A stretch of 64,000 bases of DNA. It comes from Vibrio ziniensis. Lineage in GTDB: Bacteria > Pseudomonadota > Gammaproteobacteria > Enterobacterales > Vibrionaceae. The stretch lies in the NCBI RefSeq assembly GCF_011064285.1, contig NZ_CP049331.1, positions 1,674,001 through 1,738,000 of the forward strand. The letters are read 5' to 3'. The translations under genes and the position numbers were made by a program. Each line of letters begins with the position of its first letter. Position 1 is the first letter of the stretch. Of the stretch, positions 36,264 to 46,429 are shown piece by piece. The notes below the pieces were generated by a model that saw only the letters and a list, made by a program, of their open reading frames with translations, had not been told where the DNA came from and ran no database searches.

Positions 36264-37317
36264 TATTGCTACTCAGAAATGGTGCGATCCTATATTTGAA
36301 GATCTGGCTTTTCATCGATACTAACGAAACAACTTTATTTTGGAACATTGTAAGAACAATACCAGAACCAAACAAAAAAACTGTTTTAATGAGGAAAAGA
36401 GCCATGTTTCCCGCTGGGTTTTGCGCTAAATAATTCCATGCATAAAATGCAAAAATATGCCACAAGTAAATCCATAGAGAATTTGATGAAAGCCAAGATA
36501 TCGCATTTACCATATGTTTATTTGCGATATTTACCTTGGAAACTACAAGGTAAACCATAGTCAATGCAAAAAAGGCGTACGAAAGATAATAAATTGTTGG
36601 TGGATATTTGAAGTTTTGAGTTGCTACGAATGAGCCTGTTTCAAAGTACTTTAGATAAGCCAACGTAAAGAATAGGATAAACGAAGACAAAGAACAAACA
36701 AGCAAGTTCCTTCTTGTCAACCTAGCCATTCTAAAAGAAAATAAATACAGTATTGAATATGGTAATATAATAAAAACAACATCGTTAAATAATCTTTCTA
36801 TTGGACCGTAAAAATAAAACCTCATCAAGTGATTTAATAGCTCATAGATGAAATACATAACTGCCAAACCACAAAAATATAATCGATTATTTTTAACCAT
36901 ATTATTTAAATGCACTGCTAAAGGCGTTATCAGGGCCAACATTAAATAAATCTTGAAAACCCAAACAAAACCAATTCCACCCATAAACAGATAAGAGAAA
37001 AGTATTTATTTAAAATTAAAGAGATATTTTTCATCAATCAATTCAGACACACCAAGAAAAAAAACAAAGAAAAATGTTAGAAATATCCAAGCAGGAATTA
37101 TCAACCTTTTAAAGCGCTTAGAATAAAATTTCTTAACATCAATTGATCTTGATGAAAAAATTAACGCATATGTAAGACCAGAACCAACTACTAATAACGG
37201 GGTTCCGAAGTTCCTTAGTTGAAATAACCAACCAGGTGGTGACGCATGAGCAATCATTATGGTTAATAACCCTAATAACCTAATTAAGTCATAATTCAGG
37301 TTTCGTTGTTTTTTCAT
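36259..37317 (-). pseudogene. Acyltransferase-3 (OafA-like) membrane protein split by an in-frame stop
   Basis: Part 1 runs from ATG 37317 (GAGGGG upstream), MKKQRNLNYDLIRLLGLLTI, to TAA at 37008-37006. Part 2 continues in the same frame from there (next ATG 36984) to 36259. Joined, they give an acyltransferase-3 protein of about 350 residues: N-terminal IRLLGLLTIMIAHASPPG (HA in place of the usual catalytic-region H), RRLIIPAW-like RFKRLIIPAWIF, and eight or more membrane helices with WLSSNSLWIYLWH near the end. A single base change to TAA (Lys, Gln or Glu codon lost) explains the break. Probably inactive unless the stop is read through. Occupies one cassette. Confidence 0.75.
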
Positions 37318-37321
37318 CCAG

Positions 37322-37427
37322 TATAACCCCTCAGTGATGCCTAGCGCCCGCTTAATCACTAAAATCAACGCAAAGCAAAAATGCCGAGCGTTGCGAATCC
37401 GTCTTAAACGTTTGTTATGTGCTCGCA
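37322..37427 (-). repeat. attC site
   Basis: GTATAACCCCTCAGTGATGC left, ATGCCGAGCGTTGCGAATCC inside, AACGTTTGTTATGTGC right. Confidence 0.82.
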
Positions 37428-37434
37428 CTTTGAG

Positions 37435-37704
37435 CTAGCTAAGTCTCCAGGGACCAGACTCCATGACCTGAGCAACTACACCTTCTTGCACAAGTTGACG
37501 TGACAAAGCTACTAACCAAAATTGTTGCAGCAATGAGGTTGCCTTATGTTTTCTTCTCCACCCAAACCCACAACGCCTGAAAATCTCTGCCTGCTTCATT
37601 CCACAACAATTTTGGGAACAATCGGGATGACTTTGCATCAACTCAACAACTAGATCTTTGGCATGATTACGTAATAACTCACCTTTCGACTCGAAACTAT
37701 CCAT
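37435..37704 (-). CDS. Unidentified 89-residue Cys-rich cassette protein
   Basis: MDSFESKGELLRNHAKDLVV at the N-terminus, then a Cys cluster HPDCSQNCCGMKQAEIFRRCGFG and a C-terminal helix-turn-like part (KATSLLQQFWLVALSRQLVQ, then EGVVAQVME). The order (helix, Cys-rich segment, winged-helix-like end) could suit nucleic-acid binding, but I do not recognise the family. Confidence 0.55.
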   Translation of the reverse strand: MDSFESKGELLRNHAKDLVVELMQSHPDCSQNCCGMKQAEIFRRCGFGWRRKHKATSLLQQFWLVALSRQLVQEGVVAQVMESGPWRLS

Positions 37705-37721
37705 ATTGAATACCTTCCCTC

Positions 37722-37858
37722 TTAGACGTCACTTAATAATAGTGAACTTCCAAGTTTCTAGGCAAAAAAGAACCCAAACCTTACCATCATAAACACCGCT
37801 ACCAAATTGAACTAAGAGCGCCAAGCGTTGGAATCCAGCTTAAAGGCGTTTGTTATAC
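37722..37858 (-). repeat. attC-like site (downstream of the SEC-C cassette)
   Basis: GCGCCAAGCGTTGGAATCC inside and AAAGGCGTTTGTTATACC right are typical; the left end (GACGTCACTTAATAATAG) is diverged. Confidence 0.65.
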
Positions 37859-37891
37859 CTTGATCTGATTGATGTACATTGTAGGAACTCC

Positions 37892-37919
37892 TTTATCAAT
37901 TGCCATAGTCCCGTATAAT
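37892..37919 (+). promoter_or_regulatory. Candidate promoter of the inverted SEC-C cassette
   Basis: TATAAT (37914-37919) is a perfect -10 box, 41 bases before the start codon. The -35 candidate TTTATC (37892-37897), 16 bases upstream, is poor. Being inverted, this cassette needs its own promoter. Confidence 0.45.
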
Positions 37920-37960
37920 CGTGCCCAAATTACACCACACCAATCACCAGTGAGTTTCAA

Positions 37961-38293
37961 ATGTCCAAACTATTTTTTAAAGGTCGAATCGATGCTCGAC
38001 AAAACCACGTCATTTCAGGCTACAACGTAAAGCGTGATGTGAAAGCAGGCACTGAAGAAGCTCCTATCAATGTTGTCGTTCCAACCGAGGATCGTAAAGC
38101 CGAAATTGAAGCATTGCTTTCTGAGCACTCTATAGTGGCCAATATTGTCATAGACTCAAAGCAACCAGAAAACATTATTGAACTTGATACATTATTACAT
38201 AAGCCTAAAACTATTACCTTTGACAAAACACCAAACCGTAATGATCCGTGCATTTGCGGAAGTGGGAAAAAGTATAAAAAGTGCTGTGCTTAA
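37961..38293 (+). CDS. SEC-C metal-binding protein (PBPRA1643-like), inverted cassette
   Basis: 110 residues. The C-terminus NDPCICGSGKKYKKCCA is a SEC-C zinc motif (CxCGSGKKYKKCC). The preceding part (FFKGRIDARQNHVISGYNVK) recalls the PBPRA1643 SWIM/SEC-C family, from memory. Transcribed against the array, with a possible promoter (37892-37919) and a terminator (38314-38335) inside the cassette, so it can be expressed independently of the integron promoter. Confidence 0.82.
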   Translation: MSKLFFKGRIDARQNHVISGYNVKRDVKAGTEEAPINVVVPTEDRKAEIEALLSEHSIVANIVIDSKQPENIIELDTLLHKPKTITFDKTPNRNDPCICGSGKKYKKCCA

Positions 38294-38313
38294 GCTTTCG
38301 GTAATTACATTAG

Positions 38314-38335
38314 AAGCCGTTTTCTGACGGCTTTT
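38314..38335 (+). terminator. Intrinsic terminator of the SEC-C gene
   Basis: AAGCCGT and ACGGCTT form a 7-bp stem with a 6-base loop, followed by TT. Confidence 0.7.
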
Positions 38336-38357
38336 AAACTAAAGCCTAAGTTAAAAT

Positions 38358-38478
38358 GGTATAACGAAGCTAAGTGGCAGCAAACACCACTAAACCTAAA
38401 AAAACCACCTTAAACACACTAGCCAATTGAACGAAAACCGCCACAGGTTTGCAGTCCGACTTGAGCGCCTTGTTATAT
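38358..38478 (-). repeat. attC site
   Basis: GTATAACGAAGCTAAGTGGC left, CCGCCACAGGTTTGCAGTCC inside, GAGCGCCTTGTTATATGC right. The right TAAC supplies the stop codon of the next gene. Confidence 0.78.
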
Positions 38479-39081
38479 GCGTGGTGAAATAGGATCAAAT
38501 GGTATTTCACATATGTTCAAATAGCCTTCTTCACCGAAAAGAGACTCGGTTAACTCTATTTCACCATGTGATGTATAAACATCAAAAAGCTCATTATTTT
38601 CTTCTAACTCATTTTCTAGCTCGATAACTCTATGATTAGCTTCAGCGCAATTTCCATGCTGACCAGATTTAAAAGCGAGAAATATATCACGTACCGATTT
38701 TACAGTAAGAGCACAATGAACTTGTTCATGGCGGTAAAGTTTCTCTGTATATGAGCGAAACTCTTCTGCTGATTCAGGTGTAATGGTCGAAATTTCAATT
38801 TGGGGCAACGTATAGGTAACGCGCAAACTAAAGTCGTAAATTTCACAAGTATCATCATTTGTGTGGAAATCATAGTTCCATGACGTATAACCATCAAAAC
38901 CGTTCTTTTTAAGAAAATCAGGTTTGCTTTCATTAAAAGAGGTCTCGATTTCACCAATGCTATCTCCAACAACCTTATATATTTTAAAATCTATACGAAA
39001 GGGAAAAACGAGGTCATTATCAGCGTAGGCATAGCTGGATACCAATAAGCAAAGTATTACAAATACGGATTTTTTCATCAT
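38473..39081 (-). CDS. Exported DUF922-like protein with HExxH motif
   Basis: 202 residues. Signal peptide KKSVFVILCLLVSSYAYA (cleavage after AYA, about residue 20). RHEQVHCAL (about 117-125) has the HExxH zinc-protease signature typical of DUF922, a family predicted to be secreted Zn-dependent proteases. Cysteines at about 76, 123, 143 and 192 may form disulfides. The likely location is the periplasm. Stop TAA comes from the attC. Confidence 0.78.
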   Translation of the reverse strand: MMKKSVFVILCLLVSSYAYADNDLVFPFRIDFKIYKVVGDSIGEIETSFNESKPDFLKKNGFDGYTSWNYDFHTNDDTCEIYDFSLRVTYTLPQIEISTITPESAEEFRSYTEKLYRHEQVHCALTVKSVRDIFLAFKSGQHGNCAEANHRVIELENELEENNELFDVYTSHGEIELTESLFGEEGYLNICEIPFDPISPRI

Positions 39082-39094
39082 TTCCTTAAAGCAT

Positions 39095-39219
39095 ATAACG
39101 CCGTGTTAAGGGGTGAACGCCGCATAAACCAAGTTTCCGTAGACCACTTTCATCACCAGAACTCACCGCATGCCAAAAATGCCACGCGGTATGAATCCCT
39201 CTTAAACACCTTGTTATGC
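39095..39219 (-). repeat. attC site
   Basis: ATAACGCCGTGTTAAGGGG left, ATGCCACGCGGTATGAATCC inside, AACACCTTGTTATGC right. Confidence 0.85.
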
Positions 39220-39657
39220 TTACTTTAGCTTCACGACTTTACCCGTTAATGCAACGCCAGCGACCATTGTCCCAGCACCACATTGAAAGGTGTCAGAGCT
39301 TGAAGTCAGGTTGTTTTTGTAGTTGGATTTGATATCAACTACCGCGTTACCACCTTCTTTAATTGCTCTTTCTTTCAGTACTATCATGGCCGACAAAAAG
39401 ACCCAGTTACACGCCTCTTCATCTGTTTTGTTAAATGCATTTGTCTTTTTGTTCGTTTTGAACTCGCCAAACTCTGCCACAACTTTCGGAAATTTCTGCT
39501 CTCCGAAGTAAAATTTTACATCTGTACCTAACTTGTTCTTTGCCGCCTCTGAGCTTAGAGCATTTTCTATTGAATATGAGCCAATATCATCTCTAGCAAA
39601 AGTGTAAGAAGAAAAGAGAATTAGTGAAGATAGTGTCAGTATTGCTATATTTTTCAT
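39220..39657 (-). CDS. Exported small protein, unidentified
   Basis: 145 residues from ATG 39657; an in-frame TTG at 39669 has AAGG too close. Signal peptide KNIAILTLSSLILFSSYTFA. Mature part includes IENALSSEAAKNKLGTDVKF and a conserved-looking GGNAVVDIKSNYKNNLTSS, with two Cys (ACNW, FQCG) that may pair in the periplasm. Homologues are sometimes labelled excinuclease ATPase subunit, which the sequence does not support. Confidence 0.7.
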   Translation of the reverse strand: MKNIAILTLSSLILFSSYTFARDDIGSYSIENALSSEAAKNKLGTDVKFYFGEQKFPKVVAEFGEFKTNKKTNAFNKTDEEACNWVFLSAMIVLKERAIKEGGNAVVDIKSNYKNNLTSSSDTFQCGAGTMVAGVALTGKVVKLK

Positions 39658-39697
39658 ATTGTTAAACAACCTTAGTTAATAAAAATTTGATTGTAAG

Positions 39698-39822
39698 CAT
39701 AACGCCTTGTTAAGGGGTGAGCAACGCAATACCTGAGCTACTGCATACCACCTTAATCACTTAAACCAACGCATGGTAAAAATGCCACGCGTTGCGGATC
39801 CCTCTTGAAGCGTTTGTTATGT
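39698..39822 (-). repeat. attC site
   Basis: CATAACGCCTTGTTAAGGGG left, ATGCCACGCGTTGCGGATCC inside, GAAGCGTTTGTTATGTG right. The best-formed site of the array and the first after attI. Confidence 0.88.
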
Positions 39823-39824
39823 GT

Positions 39825-40334
39825 TTACTCAAGCAATTTCCTAATACCGTTTTGAGCTTGTTTATATCTTAGGTTAATTAAAGTCATCGCAACCTGCCCA
39901 ACATCTTCATAAAGGTTATCTGCATATTCGTGAAGGTTAAGTGCTGGATCATATTTCTTGGCTTGAACAAAACTCTCTACTTTGGAAATTCTCGCATTAG
40001 CGCCCGGCCCAGCCTTGATGAGCATGAACTCTTTCCATGGTTTTTGTTGCTTTTGATTATTGCAAGGAGAGCAACATGGCACTACATTACCCCACGCATG
40101 CAAACCTAACGCTGTCTTATTCATAGGGATTAAGTGATCTTGTGACATAGACTTTCGGTTGATTTCAACACCACAAAAACAGCATTGGTGATCGAAAAAC
40201 TCTAAAAGCTCATCTTTCTGCGCAACCTTTGGTCCAAAAGGCTCATAACCTCTAGCTTCATCATAGAACTTTCCGACGTCCTGAAGAAAAATACGAATTG
40301 CACTATTTGAGATGTCAGATTTACTACGAGCCAT
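39825..40334 (-). CDS. HNH endonuclease, first cassette
   Basis: 169 residues from ATG 40334 (MARSKSDISNSAIRIF). The HNH core is CCFCG (about 51-55), DHLIPMNKTALGLHAWGN (about 66-83) and VPCCSPCNNQK, giving the zinc Cys pairs and catalytic His. The protein starts immediately downstream of the attI core, so it is the most recently inserted and most strongly expressed position in integron models. Role could be defence or DNA transaction; neighbours do not decide. Confidence 0.85.
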   Translation of the reverse strand: MARSKSDISNSAIRIFLQDVGKFYDEARGYEPFGPKVAQKDELLEFFDHQCCFCGVEINRKSMSQDHLIPMNKTALGLHAWGNVVPCCSPCNNQKQQKPWKEFMLIKAGPGANARISKVESFVQAKKYDPALNLHEYADNLYEDVGQVAMTLINLRYKQAQNGIRKLLE

Positions 40335-40376
40335 ACGAAATTCCACTTTAACATGCTGAATTGATTGTTTATTGTC

Positions 40377-40450
40377 GCCTAACTTTGCCTAAATACATAA
40401 CAGTTCTTGTATGGAACTATTCCACAAAACCTGTTCCATATAAGTCACTT
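40377..40450 (-). other. attI recombination site
   Basis: GTTAGGC on the minus strand (40383-40377) fits the core-site consensus GTTRRRY. It lies between intIA and the first cassette. An inverted repeat TATGGAAC/GTTCCATA (40410-40417 and 40433-40440) falls within the probable attI. Confidence 0.7.
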
Positions 40451-40604
40451 ACTGTTAAAACATATAGCCAATTAACTTAATTAAAACAATGAGTTTTGTA
40501 TTATTTACTTAAAGTCACATCGCAAAATGTGGACTTAATCCTGTTAATATATCCACATGGTGGTTTCATAGCGCAAGATGCAACTTACTTTCACAGGAAA
40601 TAGT

Positions 40605-41573
40605 ATGAGGTCGCCATTCTTAAACGAATTAACCGAATTTATGCTTGCTCGACATTACGCCAAAACAACTGTGCACGCATACTGTTACTGGATTGTTCAA
40701 TTCATTCGTTTCAATAACAATCAGCATCCAAAAGAATTGGAGCGGGCAGAAGTTGAAGCATATTTAACAAACCTAGTTGCAAAACTTAATGCATCGGTAG
40801 CCACACAAGCCCTCACTTTGAATGCACTCGTCTTTCTATACCGAGATTTTCTATTGAAGCCTCTTGATTTAGATATGAGATTTCAAAAATCGACGAAAAT
40901 CACGAAATTGCCTGTTGTGTTGACGACAAAAGAAGTCGTGCACGTTTTTGAAATGATACCAGTACAGTCTCGTTTACCATTTCACCTAATGTATGGTTCA
41001 GGCCTACGTTTGATGGAAACTGTTCGTCTTAGGATCAAAGATATTGATTTTGATTATGGAGCTATACGTATTTGGAATGGTAAAGGCGGAAAAAGTAGAG
41101 TGGTGACATTGGCCAAAGAGCTTCATACACCTCTATATAATCAAATAGCTAGAGTTCGCCTAATTCACCAACAAGACTTAAACACACCTGAATATTCAGG
41201 TACGAGCCTCCCCTTACGTCTTGCAGAAAAATACCCGTATGCTCCTATGAGTTTAGATTGGCAGTTTTTATTTCCTTCATTGCACCTAAGTCAATTTGGG
41301 ACAGATCCAAAATGGTATCGGCATCATCTTCATGAAAGCTCTCTACAGAAAATAATCAGAAAAGTTTCAAATGAAATGAACACACATAAAACTATCACCT
41401 GCCACACTTTTCGTCATTCTTTTGCAACGCATTTACTAGAATCCGGCTGTGATATTCGGACTGTACAAGAACAACTTGGCCATTCAGACGTAAAAACAAC
41501 TCAAATATACACACATGTCCTTAATCGTGGCGCTAGTGGAGTAAAAAGCCCTTTGTCAAATTTAGGGCTATAA
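40605..41573 (+). CDS. intIA: IntIA-type integron integrase
   Basis: 322 residues from ATG 40605 (CAGGAA upstream), matching the usual length of Vibrio IntIA; an earlier ATG at 40578 adds nine atypical residues. Tyrosine recombinase residues are visible: Arg135 (GSGLRLME), His267-x-x-Arg270 (HTFRH), His293 (LGHSDV) and Tyr302 (IYTHV). The IntI-specific insert between motifs is present (PYAPMSLDWQFLFPS, residues 211-225). CTGT-N8-ATAG at 40452-40467 is one base off a LexA box, so SOS control is possible. Divergent from the cassettes. Confidence 0.96.
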   Translation: MRSPFLNELTEFMLARHYAKTTVHAYCYWIVQFIRFNNNQHPKELERAEVEAYLTNLVAKLNASVATQALTLNALVFLYRDFLLKPLDLDMRFQKSTKITKLPVVLTTKEVVHVFEMIPVQSRLPFHLMYGSGLRLMETVRLRIKDIDFDYGAIRIWNGKGGKSRVVTLAKELHTPLYNQIARVRLIHQQDLNTPEYSGTSLPLRLAEKYPYAPMSLDWQFLFPSLHLSQFGTDPKWYRHHLHESSLQKIIRKVSNEMNTHKTITCHTFRHSFATHLLESGCDIRTVQEQLGHSDVKTTQIYTHVLNRGASGVKSPLSNLGL

Positions 41574-41634
41574 ATAGTGGAATGATTAATACTTATTTTG
41601 TTTAGAACATCTGAGAATTACTTTCCAGCAACAA

Positions 41635-41661
41635 TGCGCTGACAACTAAATTGTCAGCGCA
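41635..41661 (-). terminator. Terminator-like hairpin between intIA and lacZ
   Basis: TGCGCTGACAA and TTGTCAGCGCA form a perfect 11-bp stem with a CTAAA loop, 13 bases past the lacZ stop. Can serve both convergent genes. Confidence 0.75.
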
Positions 41662-41673
41662 GATAACATCGCG

Positions 41674-44829
<3,156 letters not shown>

Positions 44830-44892
44830 TCATTATAATAGAAGTTCAAACTGATATAAGAAGGACTGAAATAATCCGTGATCCGTAGTGCA

Positions 44893-45501
44893 CTATTTCT
44901 CAATAAGAGGGGTACCAATAGACTTAATACTGAAGAATGTTTGCTCTTCAAATTTGTTGATTTGAATATGAGTAATACTTTGATTACCTATTGCCAGCGT
45001 GGTGTAAAGCTGCGGATTTTGCCAATCCAAGCCTAATATGTGTGCGAGTATGTAACGGATAGGTCCACCATGAGCGACGATTAAGGTGTCTTGTTCACAG
45101 TGTTGAATGATTTGTTCCCACGCTTCAACCACTCTTGCATACCCTTGTTGCAGAGGCTCTGCGTTTGGTAGGGTGTTTTGTGCGGGGTTGGCCCAGAATT
45201 GCTCTAGCCTCTTCCATTCGTGCGTGAGTTCGTCAAAGGGTACACCATCAAAGTCACCGAAGTTCTGTTCTTTCAAACGCGGTTCAATCACTAGCTTTAA
45301 TGCGGGTTTAAGCTCTGTGACCAATTCAGCCACTCTTTGACACCGAATCAGTGGCGATGAATAAACTTTGTGGAAGGAATAGTGCTTCAAAAGCGCATGA
45401 GCAATCGAACTTTGAATTGACTCATCAACAGCCACATCAATATGACCATTTAATGCTGGTTTACCTTGAGTTTTCCCGTGCCTTAATAAGTAAAGGTTCA
45501 T
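44893..45501 (-). CDS. cobC: CobC, alpha-ribazole-5'-phosphate phosphatase
   Basis: 202 residues from ATG 45501 (AAGGA 7 bases away; the ATG two codons earlier is too close). Histidine phosphatase: LYLLRHGKT at the N-terminus, SSPLIRCQRVAELV, FGDFDGVPFDELT and IVAHGGPIRYILAHILGL. Together with CobU it works on nucleotide-loop assembly of cobalamin. CobS, usually beside them, is not in this window. Confidence 0.88.
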   Translation of the reverse strand: MNLYLLRHGKTQGKPALNGHIDVAVDESIQSSIAHALLKHYSFHKVYSSPLIRCQRVAELVTELKPALKLVIEPRLKEQNFGDFDGVPFDELTHEWKRLEQFWANPAQNTLPNAEPLQQGYARVVEAWEQIIQHCEQDTLIVAHGGPIRYILAHILGLDWQNPQLYTTLAIGNQSITHIQINKFEEQTFFSIKSIGTPLIEK

Positions 45502-45518
45502 CGTCATTTCCTTCTGCC

Positions 45519-46076
45519 TTATTGACCACCTTTGAGATTCATTGGTAACCCTGCCACAACGAAATCGACTTGATCAGCAACTCTTGCGACGGCTTGGTTC
45601 ATCCACCCTGAATGGTCAACATAGAGTCTGGTGAGCGCATTCATCGGCACGATACCAAGCCCCACTTCGGTTGAAACACACAACACAGTAGCTTGAGTTT
45701 GGCACAGAGCATCCGTTAACTCATTAAGTTTAAACTTGATTTGCTCACTGTCAGCGTTATCACCCAAATAATGAATGACATTGTTTAGCCAAACCGTCAG
45801 ACAATCCACCAACACTACATCATGCTGCTTAAATTCTAGTAACGCTTTTGGTAGTTCTACCGGGTATTCATGATTAACCCACTGCTCATCACGACGAGCT
45901 TGATGGAGTGAAATGCGTTCTTTCATTTCATCGTCGAATGGTTCTGCGGTTGCAACATAATGGAGACATGTTTGAGGGTGAATGCGTTTGCCTTCTTCTA
46001 ACAATCTCAATGCTTGCTGTTCTGCAAAAGCCGATTTTCCGCTACGAGCGCCACCCAGATACAACCTTACTGCCAT
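45519..46076 (-). CDS. cobU: CobU, adenosylcobinamide kinase/guanylyltransferase
   Basis: 185 residues. P-loop LYLGGARSGKSAFAE (about 5-19), HYVATAEPFDDEMKERI with the GMP-accepting His region (about 38-54), and LVDCLTVWLNNV. Phosphorylates adenosylcobinamide and transfers GMP. Upstream of cobC with an 18-bp gap. No B12 riboswitch was recognised ahead of it. Confidence 0.95.
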   Translation of the reverse strand: MAVRLYLGGARSGKSAFAEQQALRLLEEGKRIHPQTCLHYVATAEPFDDEMKERISLHQARRDEQWVNHEYPVELPKALLEFKQHDVVLVDCLTVWLNNVIHYLGDNADSEQIKFKLNELTDALCQTQATVLCVSTEVGLGIVPMNALTRLYVDHSGWMNQAVARVADQVDFVVAGLPMNLKGGQ

Positions 46077-46429
46077 GTTGTGTTCTCCACTATTTCCAAC
46101 TCCATGAATTAAGCCACATATTTGCTATTAAGCACAGTGAGTTATCGCACTGTCTTACGAAAAAAAGCTAGTGAGAGAATACTAACGAAAGAATGCTAAC
46201 GAAATGAATAACCAGATTGTTTAGCTCCGTCTCACTTGAAGAAGCCGTGAACTTTATGAACAGAATCACCACAATAACCAATATTATTTTTATCTCGTCT
46301 TTACAGACTTATCGTTAACACTCTCATAACATTTCACTACCCGTTAAGCAATTTCTGCCCTACTCGCGGGAAATATAACTATAAGCATCGTTCGTATTGG
46401 AATGGTGCGGAAACATAAGGAACGTGAAA
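46077..46429. other. Divergent cobU/tctC intergenic region
   Basis: 353 bp without an ORF that I support. It must contain both promoters; no B12 element, hairpin terminator or clear operator was found. Confidence 0.5.

Larger units (their letters stand above)
32322..41573. mobile_element. Chromosomal integron: intIA, attI and cassette array
   Basis: An integrase gene reading rightward, an attI-like core on its 5' side and a run of mostly minus-strand cassettes to the left, spaced by about 12 attC-like sites. These sites share ATAACGCC-type left ends and GTTTGTTATG-type right ends, and inner stems such as GCCACGCGTTG. This is the normal arrangement of a Vibrio superintegron. The array is short in this window (about 8-10 kb); its left limit is uncertain. 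Confidence 0.92.

Noticed and set aside
40452..40467. Definite LexA box upstream of intIA
   Set aside because: CTGT-N8-ATAG has one mismatch in the second half-site, and its position relative to the promoter is unknown; kept only as a possibility.
28694..41573. CRISPR array
   Set aside because: The repeated blocks are 80-190 bp, differ from each other and have gene-sized spacing; they are attC sites, not CRISPR repeats.
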